Assembly: GCF_006170445.1 (NCBI RefSeq)
Contig: NZ_VCNA01000003.1
Location: 248,001 to 312,000 of the forward strand
Length of the DNA: 64,000 nucleotides
Source: Brevibacillus dissolubilis
Lineage (GTDB): Bacteria; Bacillota; Bacilli; Brevibacillales; Brevibacillaceae
Direction: 5' to 3'
Part shown: in pieces, positions 50,203 to 59,111 of the stretch
Numbering within the stretch: position 1 is the first letter of the stretch
How the letters are laid out: every line of letters begins with the position of its first letter
Made by a program: the position numbers and the translations under genes
Notes under the pieces: generated by a model
Told to the model about the DNA's origin: nothing
Database searches by the model: none
The model's input: the letters and a program-made list of their open reading frames with translations, nothing else

Positions 50203-52308
50203 CTATTCTGCAATCGGCAGGGTGATGTGGACGGTCGTGCCGATGCCCACTTCGCTGTCGATTTTGATCGTGCCGTTGTGGTTTTCGATAATCTTGTAGC
50301 TGACCATCAGGCCAAGACCTGTCCCTTTTTCCTTGGTCGTGTAAAACGGTTCGCCCAGCTTCTGCACCCGCTCACTGGAAATCCCACAGCCCTGGTCGAT
50401 GAAGCGGATCTTCACGCGTCTGGTCGACTCCGCTCCGATGCAGATGCGGATATCACCGCCGTCCGGCATGGCTTCGATCGCATTTTTGAGAATATTGATA
50501 AATACTTGCTTGAGCTGGTTCTCTTCGCAGACGATGGACGGCAGGCTGCCTTCCCCGTGCTCCAGCAAGATATGTACATTATTCATCAAGGCCTGTGACT
50601 CCAGCAAGGTGATGACACTGCCCAGCAGGCTGCCAAGCTCCCGTTTTTGAAAATGAATCGCCTGCGGCTTCGCCAGAACAAGCAGTTCACTGACGATAAA
50701 ATTAATCCGGTCCAGCTCTGAGAGCATAATGTCACAGTACATCGAGTTGCTGACGTTCTGGGTATGCAACAGCTGGATGAAGCCGCGCAGGGCAGTCAGC
50801 GGATTGCGGATCTCATGGGCGATCCCGGCTGCCAGCTGTCCGAGCATCGAGAGCTTATCGGAATTGCGCAACAGCTCTTCGGTACGCTTGCGCTCGGTGA
50901 TGTCACGCCCGACCAGCACGAAGCTCTCCACCTCGCCGACAGCATTGGTGATCGGCATGCCCAATGCTTCGAGCAGAATCCAGTTACCGTTACAATGCTG
51001 ATAACGCAGCTCGATTAAAGCGGGTGAGTTTTCCACTACCATCTGCCCGAAACGCGCCTTGACCGGCTCCACATCGTCCGGATGCACGTAGCTAAAGGTG
51101 GACTGGCCCTCGAATACCTCTGGTGTAAACCCGAGCAGCTGCTTGTGAGACGGTGACGCATAATGCACCGTTCCATCCAGTGCGACCAGACGGATCAAGT
51201 CAGACATATTATCAGCAATCAGACGGTATTTGGCTTCGCTCTCATGCAGTGCCTCTGCCAATCGGCGGTACCGCTCCTCGCTCTCCTGCAATGCCTGCAT
51301 GGAGCGCTTCTGATCCGAGATATCGCGGATGATACCCGATATGGCCACCACTTCCCCGACGGCATTGCGGATGGGCGACATGGTGAGCGAGATATCGATA
51401 CGGGTGCCGTCTTTTTTCAGCTTGGTCGTCTCATATCCCCTGACCTGGCCCCCGTTGATCACCACCTCGTGCAGCTCGCTGATCATCCGTTTGGACTGCT
51501 CACTCTGTAGAGGCAGCTCTTTGCCCAGCAACTCTCCGGTGGTATAACCAAAAATCTGCTCGAATGCATCATTGACCGCCCTGATCTTGCCGTCCAGATC
51601 AACGACGACGATGCCATCTGCGTTGTTTTTGAATAAGGATTCCAGCTGCTCCTTGGCCATCATCAATTCTTCCTGTGCCCGGTGCTGCTCGGTCTCATCA
51701 TAGCCCAAGATGGCAATTCCCTTGCGCCGGCCGTCTGGATAGTAGGTTGGGATTTTGGTGACGGCTAAGTGACGGAAGGAGCCGTCCGGCATGATGAGGG
51801 TCTCGTTGAACTGGCAGACCTGGCCTTTTTCCCATGTCTGTTCGTCGCTGGCCGCGCAGGTGAGGAGCGCCTTTTTGAACGGAATCATCTGTACCAGCTG
51901 GCTGTCAGTCTTCCCCCGGTAGGGGACGCCATCGAGCTGGAACAGCTGCTCGGCAGCCCGGTTAGCCTCCAGCCATCTGCCGTCTGCATCTTTAAACGAG
52001 ATGACATTGGGCATCGCATCGATCAAGGCGCGCAGCTGCGCTTCCGTCTGTGTAAGCGATTGTTTCGATTGGATCAGCTCTGCCAGATCCTGCCGAATGT
52101 AGCGGTACAGCATCATCACCATGGACAAGAGCAATAACATCTCCACCGTCCAATGGATAAAATCAGCCGCACGTCCCTCCCCCAAGTGTTCCCGGAGCAA
52201 CAGATGGGTTGTCCACAGCGCGACAGTCGTGATCCCTATAAAAACAGTGGGCACTCTCCAGAAGTTCCACTTTCTCTTGACCTTTTGCACGTTTGCTTCT
52301 GTATTCAT
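50203..52308 (-). CDS. Membrane-associated four-PAS sensor histidine kinase, sporulation-kinase type
   Basis: 701 residues from ATG 52308 (GGGGAGGCG upstream). Two N-terminal membrane helices (PTVFIGITTVALWTTHLLL; VEMLLLLSMVMMLYRYI) are followed by four PAS domains, the signatures including NVISFKDADGRWLEANRAAE, GIVVVDLDGKIRAVNDAF and LVALDGTVHYASPSHKQL. The HisKA H-box is GIAHEIRNPLTALRGF. The ATPase domain has N (ILKNAIEAMPDGG), G1 (DQGCGIS) and G2 (KGTGLGLMVSYKI) boxes. No response regulator is adjacent. This orphan, multi-PAS design is that of KinA-KinE feeding the Spo0A phosphorelay. That assignment is inferred. Confidence 0.9.
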   Translation of the reverse strand: MNTEANVQKVKRKWNFWRVPTVFIGITTVALWTTHLLLREHLGEGRAADFIHWTVEMLLLLSMVMMLYRYIRQDLAELIQSKQSLTQTEAQLRALIDAMPNVISFKDADGRWLEANRAAEQLFQLDGVPYRGKTDSQLVQMIPFKKALLTCAASDEQTWEKGQVCQFNETLIMPDGSFRHLAVTKIPTYYPDGRRKGIAILGYDETEQHRAQEELMMAKEQLESLFKNNADGIVVVDLDGKIRAVNDAFEQIFGYTTGELLGKELPLQSEQSKRMISELHEVVINGGQVRGYETTKLKKDGTRIDISLTMSPIRNAVGEVVAISGIIRDISDQKRSMQALQESEERYRRLAEALHESEAKYRLIADNMSDLIRLVALDGTVHYASPSHKQLLGFTPEVFEGQSTFSYVHPDDVEPVKARFGQMVVENSPALIELRYQHCNGNWILLEALGMPITNAVGEVESFVLVGRDITERKRTEELLRNSDKLSMLGQLAAGIAHEIRNPLTALRGFIQLLHTQNVSNSMYCDIMLSELDRINFIVSELLVLAKPQAIHFQKRELGSLLGSVITLLESQALMNNVHILLEHGEGSLPSIVCEENQLKQVFINILKNAIEAMPDGGDIRICIGAESTRRVKIRFIDQGCGISSERVQKLGEPFYTTKEKGTGLGLMVSYKIIENHNGTIKIDSEVGIGTTVHITLPIAE

Positions 52309-52427
52309 ATAACGCCTCCCCAACAGCCGACGGATCATCTGATCAAATCATCAAAATCTCTTACCTATAAAGTAAAATAGTTCCACAACTTTATCATTTT
52401 AACAGAAAACCCCCGGCTGATGGAAGA

Positions 52428-53219
52428 TCAACCAGGGGTTTGCGAGAAGATATCGATCCAAATTTTGATGGTGACGCTAAAAATTAAGACAGCGAGCAGG
52501 CTTCTGAGCAGCCGGGCATTGAGTTGACGACCTACCTTGGTGCCAAGCGGTGCTGCGATGATGCTTGTGCCAATCAGAATCAGAGCGTGTAACAGCAGCA
52601 CGTCACCGCCGATCAGCTTGCCCACCCCGGCACCCACCGAGGATAAAAAGGTGATGGCAAGCGACGAGGCAATCGTGATCCGCGTCGGAATGCGCAGGAC
52701 AGACAGCATGACCGGAACCAGCAAAAATGCACCTCCGGCTCCGACCACCCCGGAAGCAAGCCCGACGGTAAGAGCCGATCCAACCGCCAAGCCCCTGTTG
52801 AAGGTCACCTCGGACAGTGGCAGATCATCCACCCCTTTTTTGGGGATGACCATCATGACAGAGGCGATGCTGGCAAGGATGGCGTACATCAGATTGACGG
52901 CCGCAGACGACATCAGACTGCCGCCGAATGCCCCGGTAAAGCTACCGATCAAGACCGCAGAGCCCATCGTGAGCACCAGCCCCGGATGGATCAACCGTTC
53001 CCGACGCAGGGACAAGACCCCTGATAATGTGGCGGCAAACACCTGCAGAGCAATCATCCCTGACACCTGATGCGGCGTATAGTGGATCACGCCAAGCGCC
53101 GCTGGAATATACAGAAGCATCGGGTAGGTGATGATTGCACCGCCAATCCCTAATAGACCGGACAGAAACGCACCGATGAATCCAATCGCGATTAATGTGA
53201 AAAATAATCCTGTTGTCAT
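52428..53219 (-). CDS. TauE/SafE family anion exporter
   Basis: 263 residues from ATG 53219 (GAGGAGGAGC upstream), with about eight hydrophobic helices. The typical N-terminal FLSGLLGIGGAIITYPMLLY and its repeat GLASGVVGAGGAFLLVPVML identify the two-fold TauE/SafE repeat. Transports sulfite, sulfoacetate or similar organosulfonates in characterised members. The substrate is not determined here, though sulfolactate genes lie elsewhere in the window. Confidence 0.88.
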   Translation of the reverse strand: MTTGLFFTLIAIGFIGAFLSGLLGIGGAIITYPMLLYIPAALGVIHYTPHQVSGMIALQVFAATLSGVLSLRRERLIHPGLVLTMGSAVLIGSFTGAFGGSLMSSAAVNLMYAILASIASVMMVIPKKGVDDLPLSEVTFNRGLAVGSALTVGLASGVVGAGGAFLLVPVMLSVLRIPTRITIASSLAITFLSSVGAGVGKLIGGDVLLLHALILIGTSIIAAPLGTKVGRQLNARLLRSLLAVLIFSVTIKIWIDIFSQTPG

Positions 53220-53432
53220 AGCTCCTCCTCTTCCCGTGAAGAGTGGCTTCTTGTGGGTACGGGACATATGATGAATCAAAAGCAAATATGCATGGACCAT
53301 TGCAATCTCCATGGTATCAATATGAATCAACTTTTTCTATAGACAGTACTGGACTTTTGCAAAAAATATGTTAATCTTATATCCAAGTAAATGCATAGGA
53401 ATTATGCGGTTATGAAGGCGGTGACCATTCAG

Positions 53433-53615
53433 ATGCTCCATAAGCTCTTCTCCTTTTTCAAGGAACAATGCCCGCACTGCAAGGCAGAGCTGGTTCTGAC
53501 AGATGATACGATGACCTGCTGCAAGGAGTGTCCCCATGGGCATTATCGGATTGAGACCCACCCGCATCTGGACGTCCAGATCGAAACTCATCATTACAAA
53601 GATGGAGGGTGCTAA
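53433..53615 (+). CDS. Small zinc-ribbon-like protein, 60 residues
   Basis: ATG 53433 has GGCGGTGA eight bases upstream and fits better than earlier in-frame ATGs. Two Cys clusters (EQCPHCKAEL and TCCKECPHGHY) suggest a zinc ribbon. The C-terminal half is His-rich (ETHPHLDVQIETHHYKDGG) and could bind additional metal. A terminator follows. No family recognised. Confidence 0.6.
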   Translation: MLHKLFSFFKEQCPHCKAELVLTDDTMTCCKECPHGHYRIETHPHLDVQIETHHYKDGGC

Positions 53616-53638
53616 ATCCGTGAATCCGGACATACCAA

Positions 53639-53710
53639 CAGACCATCCGTGAACAACGATAAGCTGATGATGTGACAGCTTGCGGTGATCCATGGATGGT
53701 CTGTTTTTTT
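53639..53710 (+). terminator. Terminator of the zinc-ribbon gene
   Basis: CAGACCATCC (53639-53648) pairs with GGATGGTCTG (53694-53703), with inner AAGCTG/CAGCTT, followed by T7. Confidence 0.8.
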
Positions 53711-53766
53711 ATGTGGAGATAAGGAAAGCGCCACCCCCGTTCGGAGGCAGCGCTGGTCAGTGTACC

Positions 53767-53988
53767 TTACTCAAGAGACTGGTTCGGATCTTCCGCCATA
53801 TGCTTTTCGGCATACGCGATCATCTTCTTCACCATGTTGCCACCAATCTTCCCCACTTCGCGTGTGGTCATCTCGCCCCAACCCCGCTGCTCGATATCGT
53901 CATCGAGACCAAGCTCGTGCGCCGTTTCCATCTTCAGACGGTTCATCGCGTCCTCTGCTTGTGGTACGACCAGGTGGTTTCTGCTCAA
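53767..53988 (-). CDS. Alpha/beta-type small acid-soluble spore protein
   Basis: DNA-coating spore protein, 73 residues from a TTG at 53988 (AGGAGGTG upstream). Family landmarks: LSRNHLVVPQAEDAMNRLK, METAHELGL, an MTTREVGKIGGNMVKKMIA block in place of the usual SVGGEITKRLV, and EKHMAE at the end. The second half departs from the consensus, so it may be a minor SASP. An upstream CATACTA box suits forespore sigma-G transcription. Confidence 0.88.
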   Translation of the reverse strand: MSRNHLVVPQAEDAMNRLKMETAHELGLDDDIEQRGWGEMTTREVGKIGGNMVKKMIAYAEKHMAEDPNQSLE

Positions 53989-54008
53989 GTGGTAACACCT
54001 CCTGTGGC

Positions 54009-54039
54009 TAGTATGAGGATAACTGTCGGGTTTCATGAA
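54009..54039 (-). promoter_or_regulatory. Sigma-G-like promoter of the SASP gene
   Basis: Minus-strand CATACTA (54015-54009) preceded by TTCATGA (54039-54033) at 17 bases, near the sigma-G pattern. The -35 is imperfect. Confidence 0.45.
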
Positions 54040-54045
54040 AAAGAA

Positions 54046-54663
54046 TCATGATGACGGTTTGGTAAGACCCCGCAGCAGCAGATCGATATGATGATTCATT
54101 AATCTTTCTTTGTTGGTGCCGTCCAATTTTTCAAAACTGGTGATTAGCGACGTGACACCATGGATCGAAGCCCATAGGGACTGACTGATAATATACGGAT
54201 CTTCCTGCACGAAAACACCTTGCTCCACGCCACCGCGGATCGCTACTACCAGCTGGTCGAAGATCTTCAGTCCGCTGTCATCTTCCTTGAGCGCGATATT
54301 GATCCGTTGCAGATTTTCCACAAAAATCAGTTTGTAGTAATCAGGCGAATCCAGCCCGAACTGCATGTAAGCCCGGAGTCCTGCCCGAATCTTCCCTATA
54401 ACATCTGCTCCCTCGTGCTCCGCAATCGCATCGGTGATCGCGGTCATGAATTGAGAGAAGCCTTTTTGCAGGAGATGGCTGAGGATTTCATCTTTATTGG
54501 CAAAGTAGAGATAGATGGTCGTGGGCGAATAGTCGATCTGCTGTGCGATTTTACGCATGGATACTTTTTCGTATCCCTCTTCGAGAAAAAGTTGTGTCGC
54601 GGCATCAATGATTTTCTTCTTGATCTCCTCAGTTTCTCTTCGCCGTCTTTCAACGTGTCCCAT
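54046..54663 (-). CDS. TetR family transcriptional regulator
   Basis: 205 residues from ATG 54663 (AAAGGAGACG upstream). The N-terminal HTH is typical: KIIDAATQLFLEEGYEKVSM, KIAQQIDYSPTTIYLYFANK. The C-terminal domain has TetR_C-type features (FVENLQRI; SLWASIHGVTSLITSF), as in fatty-acid or efflux regulators. The ligand is unknown. It lies 57 bases upstream of the SASP gene, but the latter has its own promoter; target genes are not evident. Confidence 0.9.
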   Translation of the reverse strand: MGHVERRRRETEEIKKKIIDAATQLFLEEGYEKVSMRKIAQQIDYSPTTIYLYFANKDEILSHLLQKGFSQFMTAITDAIAEHEGADVIGKIRAGLRAYMQFGLDSPDYYKLIFVENLQRINIALKEDDSGLKIFDQLVVAIRGGVEQGVFVQEDPYIISQSLWASIHGVTSLITSFEKLDGTNKERLMNHHIDLLLRGLTKPSS

Positions 54664-54750
54664 AATGCGTCTCCTTTGTTTCAATAAGGGTGATAATATC
54701 TAGTCTCGACTAAATTACCCGTAATAAACCAAAAGAAAACGCTTTTGAGC

Positions 54751-55035
54751 CTACTCGTCCTTGTTGCGGTCGATAAATTCTTGAATTTTTTTATCCTCCC
54801 AATCTTTTGAGAACAGGGAGAAGGTGTTAAATACGCCCATACCGTGGAAAAACAGACCGATAAACCAGCCGCCAAGCGGGTAGATGAACCAGATTTTGTC
54901 CGTATCCTGCAGCATATTAACCGTAAACAGCAAGGCATTGACCAGCAAAAAGACGAGCAGGTGGCTGTAGAAGCCTTTTAATTTTTTGACACGGCGCCGG
55001 GCTTCTTCGTACTGCGGGTGTTCCTTCATGGACAT
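54751..55035 (-). CDS. 2TM-domain membrane protein
   Basis: 94 residues from ATG 55035. A basic N-terminal helix (YEEARRRVKKLKGFYSHLLV) runs into two membrane helices (LLVFLLVNALLFTVNML; YPLGGWFIGLFFHGMGVF), with a charged C-terminus ending KIQEFIDRNKDE. This is the 2TM domain often found alone or at the N-terminus of histidine kinases. Function unknown. Confidence 0.8.
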   Translation of the reverse strand: MSMKEHPQYEEARRRVKKLKGFYSHLLVFLLVNALLFTVNMLQDTDKIWFIYPLGGWFIGLFFHGMGVFNTFSLFSKDWEDKKIQEFIDRNKDE

Positions 55036-55200
55036 GGTGGTCTGCACACTCCTTTTTTGGGTGAAATGCTCCTTGTACAACCTATGAGGCAAGCGTCAAT
55101 TTAGCCCCGTTTTCTTTCATTTCGCTGGGAGTGGTACTATAATCAAATGATCTGCCTTACGCACAAGAGGCGAAATCGTACAGGAATGCGGTGATTTGGT

Positions 55201-55821
55201 TTGGATTTGGAACTGACGGGAGAGCGAATCATTCCCAACTTAATGAAGCCCTCCAACGGGATGTTGTTGGAGCATCTGGCCCGCTATTATTTTTCTACTC
55301 CTTATGTATATGGTCGTGTCCTTGATATTGCCTGTGGGGTTGGCTATGGAACCCAAATGATCGCGAAAAACTGCCGCCTCGAAGCGACCGAGATCATCGG
55401 CGTCGACCTGGACCCGGCAAGCATCCGCTACGCGCAGAGCTACTATTATCATCCGATGGTGACCTACCAGGTGGAGGATGCGCTTGACCCACTTTTGCCA
55501 GAAAAATTGGGCCAATTCGATACGATCGTCAGCTTCGAGACCATCGAGCATGTCCCCGATGACCGACTGTTTATGAAAAATATTTATGACATGCTCAAGC
55601 CAGGCGGCATGCTGGTGCTCTCCTCCCCTTTTGGGCGTGGGCGTGGAATGCAGACGAGTGAGAAGTTTCATGTGCATCAGCTGACACCGGAGGAATTTGC
55701 GGAGCTATTTGTCGAGTTTCCGTTCTCTGAAGTGGAGATCTACTACCAGCGGGGCGTGACGATCGAGCCGCCTAGGAAGGATGTACGTTATTTTATAGGC
55801 GTAGCCGTATGTAAAAAGTAG
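55201..55821 (+). CDS. SAM-dependent methyltransferase
   Basis: 206 residues, class I fold. SAM motif I is VLDIACGVGYGTQMIAKN, the acidic loop IIGVDLDPASIRYA, motif II/III FDTIVSFETIEHVPDD and LKPGGMLVLSSPFG. TTG start at 55201; GCGGTGA lies about five bases upstream. Stands alone. Methyl acceptor unknown. A hairpin repeat follows 12 bases after the stop. Confidence 0.9.
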   Translation: MDLELTGERIIPNLMKPSNGMLLEHLARYYFSTPYVYGRVLDIACGVGYGTQMIAKNCRLEATEIIGVDLDPASIRYAQSYYYHPMVTYQVEDALDPLLPEKLGQFDTIVSFETIEHVPDDRLFMKNIYDMLKPGGMLVLSSPFGRGRGMQTSEKFHVHQLTPEEFAELFVEFPFSEVEIYYQRGVTIEPPRKDVRYFIGVAVCKK

Positions 55822-55833
55822 ACCTGACTCAGA

Positions 55834-55931
55834 GGAGTGGTGAGGAGGAGATGACCTGTTTGTAAGGAGACCGGCTGAACGAAGTGAGGGAAAGGCGACT
55901 GGAAAACAGGTCATCTCCTCCTCATCACTCC
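55834..55931 (+). repeat. Interspersed hairpin element, copy 4
   Basis: Arms GGAGTGGTGAGGAGGAGA... and ...TCTCCTCCTCATCACTCC (25 bp, one G-U) enclose the core CTGTTTGTAAGGAGACCGG, apical CTGAACGAAGTGAGG, GAAAGGCGACTGG, AAAACAG. It is directly downstream of the methyltransferase gene and has the longest arms of the four copies. Confidence 0.85.
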
Positions 55932-56044
55932 GGGTACGCAATCTGCTAATTCTTCATCATGTATAAAAGCACCCACCCCGAGTGAAGACTGATCCTATTT
56001 GCTGACTTATCGATTTCTACGTTTCCATATAGGAGGTTCACTTT

Positions 56045-56788
56045 ATGAAACTGTCAGGCAACACCATCCTCATCACAGGCGGTTCCACCGGGATCGGACT
56101 GGCCTTCACCGAGCGGCTGCTTCGAGCGGGGAATGAAGTGATTATCTGCGGGCGCCGTGAAGAAAAATTGCGGGAAGTCCAAGACAAATATCCACAAGTC
56201 CACATACGAGTATGTGACGTGGCAGAAGAATCCGATCGTCTGGCTCTGTATGAGTGGATCAAAAGCGAGCACCCCAAGACCAATATCTTGTTCAACAATG
56301 CAGGGATTCAGCGCCGGATGAAGTTTCTGGAGGATCAGGAGGAATGGAGTGTTAGCCGCCAAGAGATCGTGATCAATCTGGAAGCGCCGATCCACCTCTC
56401 CACCCTGTTTCTTTCGCATCTGCTGGAGCAGGAGAATCCAGCGATCATCAATGTGACATCAGGACTCTCCTTTGCCCCGTTGGCGATTGCGGCGATCTAC
56501 AGTGCGACCAAGGCTGCCCTGCACTCGTTCACCATGTCTCTGCGCCACCAACTGGCAAAGACCAACATACGCGTGATCGAGATCGTGCCTCCTGCGGTCA
56601 ATACCGACTTGGGCGGTGCGGGGCTTCATACATGGGGTGCCGATGTCAATGAGTTCGCAGATTCGATCATGGCGAGACTGGAAAAAGGAGAGACAGAAAT
56701 CGGGTTCGGTACCTCCGAAGCAGGCCGACTTGCTTCCCGAACGGAAAATGACGAGCGGTTTGAGCGGATGAATTCTCAATTCGTGTAA
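56045..56788 (+). CDS. Short-chain dehydrogenase (DltE-like)
   Basis: 247 residues. Cofactor motif ILITGGSTGIGLAFTERLL, NNAG at NILFNNAGIQ, catalytic Ser in INVTSGLSFAP and Y-x3-K in AAIYSATKAALHSF. ATG 56045 follows ATAGGAGGTTC. Sequence layout resembles DltE/YqjQ-type SDRs. Substrate unknown. Terminator at 56849-56886. Confidence 0.92.
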   Translation: MKLSGNTILITGGSTGIGLAFTERLLRAGNEVIICGRREEKLREVQDKYPQVHIRVCDVAEESDRLALYEWIKSEHPKTNILFNNAGIQRRMKFLEDQEEWSVSRQEIVINLEAPIHLSTLFLSHLLEQENPAIINVTSGLSFAPLAIAAIYSATKAALHSFTMSLRHQLAKTNIRVIEIVPPAVNTDLGGAGLHTWGADVNEFADSIMARLEKGETEIGFGTSEAGRLASRTENDERFERMNSQFV

Positions 56789-56848
56789 CGGGAACAGGTA
56801 CTCCTGATATGGTGTGGATATTCACAACCTCCCGTCAGAGAGCAATAG

Positions 56849-56886
56849 AAAAAACGGACCCCTTCCGAGCGGAGTCCGTTTTTTTA
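56849..56886. terminator. Bidirectional terminator
   Basis: CGGACCCC and GGAGTCCG pair, flanked by A6 and T7. It sits between the converging SDR and membrane-protein genes. Confidence 0.75.
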
Positions 56887-57729
56887 TACCTGCTTGTATT
56901 CAAAAAGCCTCTTTTCTGCATATCTGACACAGAACATCGCCAGAAAAAAGATGATCATGCTCAATACAAAATCCATCAGCAGATTCTCTGTCCGTACAAT
57001 CCCGATGTAGATGAGAAACCGGTTATAGGCGATAAACCAGCCGACAGCAAAATAGGACCATAGCTTACTCAACCGAAACGTACCAATCCCCGCAAGAATC
57101 ACTCCAAAAAACAATGCCGTCAACGTATTAAACGCACTGCTGTCCCGCCCCATCTGCTCGATCCAATGCACATGAAAGCTCCTGATCTGAAGCACTCCAT
57201 ACAGGCCAATGTTCAACGGAACAAATACCCCATAAAAGACCGACAGCAATGTGCCAAACATCACCCATTTTTCAGGTGACCTCCCAAGACGCTCCCACCA
57301 GTGACGGACCACCGGAAAATAAAAAATGAGAATAGGAAACGTATACCAAGGTCTCCACCACATCGGCCTGTAGATATCGGTACTGATAAAAAACACTTCT
57401 ATCCCGGCAAAACAGGCAGCCAGAACCACACTCCACACCCATTTGCCGCGATACACAATGTACAAAAGAGCGGCACCAGGCAATACCAGCCCATTGACAA
57501 TGGCTCCGATATGGGAATCATATTTGCCTTTGATGATCCCTGGATCGTATTGGTACGCCTCTCCCCAGACATAGATCATATAATCGAAAAACAGCGTGAC
57601 ACCTGAAACCGCGATGAAGAATACCAGCAAACGGGAATCTCTGGTTTTCCGATAAGCGATGCCTGCATTCACCAGCGTCAGGAGAATCAGAGCGAGATAA
57701 CACCAGATCCCAAGACTCAGAACGACCAC
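56884..57729 (-). CDS. Multi-pass membrane protein, CBO0543-like
   Basis: 281 residues with about eight hydrophobic helices (IWCYLALILLTLVNAGIAY; LLVFFIAVSGVTLFFDYMIY; LLMDFVLSMIIFFLAMFCV). The Trp/Tyr/Arg-rich loop PMWWRPWYTFPI, with HVHWIEQMGRDSSAFN, resembles the uncharacterised CBO0543 group; this is a recollection, not a search result. The GTG start has only a weak ribosome site. Adjacent to the LLM-oxidoreductase gene, 22 bases apart on the same strand. Function unknown. Confidence 0.65.
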   Translation of the reverse strand: MVVLSLGIWCYLALILLTLVNAGIAYRKTRDSRLLVFFIAVSGVTLFFDYMIYVWGEAYQYDPGIIKGKYDSHIGAIVNGLVLPGAALLYIVYRGKWVWSVVLAACFAGIEVFFISTDIYRPMWWRPWYTFPILIFYFPVVRHWWERLGRSPEKWVMFGTLLSVFYGVFVPLNIGLYGVLQIRSFHVHWIEQMGRDSSAFNTLTALFFGVILAGIGTFRLSKLWSYFAVGWFIAYNRFLIYIGIVRTENLLMDFVLSMIIFFLAMFCVRYAEKRLFEYKQV

Positions 57730-57751
57730 CTCAAAAAGGGATTTGGACTTA

Positions 57752-58759
57752 TTATCCCCTCTTCATCAGGATTTCATCTGCGATCAGCTGATAGGAACGA
57801 AGACGCGCCTCATAGCTGTGGGTAATCGTGACCAGCATGAGTTCATCTGCCTGGTACAAGGCTTGGAGCTCTCTTAGCTGTTGTGCCACTTCTTTGGGAT
57901 TGCCAACCACCATTTTCTTTTTCCGCTCAAGGGTCACGGCTGCATCCTCTGGGGTAAAAGGATACTGCTTGGCTTCTTCTATAGATGGGATACCTGTAGT
58001 TGCCTCCCCTTTTGCCAGCTGGATCTGCCAGAGATTAGCGCTTAGAGCCAGCTCCTCTGCTTGCTCCGTTGTCTCGGCACAGATCACGGAGACAGCGACA
58101 ATGGTTGCTGGTTGCTGCTGTCTCGTACTGGCTTGATACTTCTTCCGGTAGCTCTGCAGGATGGCTGGTCCCTCCCGATCGCTCATGAAATGACCGAAGG
58201 CGTATGCCATGCCATTCTCTGCTGCCAGCACCGCACTCTTTTCGCTCGTGCCGAGTATCCAAGGCACTGGCGGCACAGCAGGTACAGGAGAGGCGGACAG
58301 GCTGGCATACATATGATCCGCCGGAGTGTCGTTATGTAAAAAATGAAGCAGCTCCTGCACAGACTCAGGCATTTTGCGGACTTGTCCCAAAAAGTTGTCG
58401 GTCAGAGCAAGCGAAGCCTCAGCTGAACCGCCCGGCGCTCGGCCAATCCCCAGATCGATACGGCCCGGGAACAGCGTCGCCAGCAGGTTGTAGGTCTCGG
58501 CTACTTTATAGGGCTTGTAATTCGGGAGCAGGACCGCGCCAGAGCCGATCCGGATCGTCTTCGTATGTGCTCCGATGTAGCCGAGCATGACCTCGGGGGC
58601 GGAACAGGAAAGCCCTGCGATATCATGATGCTCGGCGATCCAGTAGCGGGTATAGCCCAGCGCCTCCCCCAGCTGTGCGAGCTTCATCGACTCTTGCAGG
58701 GCCTCTCCCGCTGTATGACCGGACGATACGGGTGATTGATCCAGGATACTCAGCCGCAT
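57752..58759 (-). CDS. LLM-class flavin-dependent oxidoreductase (luciferase-like)
   Basis: 335 residues. LSILDQSPVSSGHTAGEAL and YTRYWIAEHHDIAGLSCSAPE at the N-terminus, RIDLGIGRAPGGSAE in the middle: the signature of the MsnO8/YceB-like LLM group. Starts three bases after the ArsR gene stop, so it is the third gene of SulP-ArsR-LLM. Members use FMNH2 for monooxygenation. Context with a sulfate-type permease suggests an organosulfur or inorganic-anion role; that is inference. Confidence 0.9.
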   Translation of the reverse strand: MRLSILDQSPVSSGHTAGEALQESMKLAQLGEALGYTRYWIAEHHDIAGLSCSAPEVMLGYIGAHTKTIRIGSGAVLLPNYKPYKVAETYNLLATLFPGRIDLGIGRAPGGSAEASLALTDNFLGQVRKMPESVQELLHFLHNDTPADHMYASLSASPVPAVPPVPWILGTSEKSAVLAAENGMAYAFGHFMSDREGPAILQSYRKKYQASTRQQQPATIVAVSVICAETTEQAEELALSANLWQIQLAKGEATTGIPSIEEAKQYPFTPEDAAVTLERKKKMVVGNPKEVAQQLRELQALYQADELMLVTITHSYEARLRSYQLIADEILMKRG

Positions 58760-58762
58760 CTC

Positions 58763-59089
58763 CTACACCTCGTTAAAACGATCCAGCATCGAAATCGTAT
58801 CAATCAAATGATTATTAAAGATCTGACGGGCCACCGCCAACAGCTCTATGATCATCGGGTCACGCAGCGAGTAGGTAACCTTGTTGCCGTCCTTGGTTCC
58901 CACCACGATGTTTTTGTTGCGCAGGATGGCGAGCTGTTGGGAGATTGCCGAGCCTTCACTGCCGATCAAGGCTTGCAGCTCATTGACATTCTTATCTCCC
59001 TCTGCCAGCAGTTCGAGGATACGAATCCGTAACGGATGACCTAATGCTTTGAAAAAATCTGCTTTGAATTGCTGCAACTCCAGATTCAA
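58763..59089 (-). CDS. ArsR/SmtB family transcriptional regulator
   Basis: 108 residues from a TTG at 59089 (GGGGGATATC upstream). Winged HTH: FFKALGHPLRIRILELL, NVNELQALIGSEGSAISQQL, wing GNKVTYSL. No Cys pair typical of metal sensing is present, so it may sense redox state or another ligand, or act by simple repression. It lies between SulP (22 bases) and the LLM oxidoreductase (3 bases). A perfect 13-bp inverted repeat in the operon promoter is its probable site. Confidence 0.9.
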   Translation of the reverse strand: MNLELQQFKADFFKALGHPLRIRILELLAEGDKNVNELQALIGSEGSAISQQLAILRNKNIVVGTKDGNKVTYSLRDPMIIELLAVARQIFNNHLIDTISMLDRFNEV

Positions 59090-59111
59090 TCAGATATCCC
59101 CCATTCTTTCT

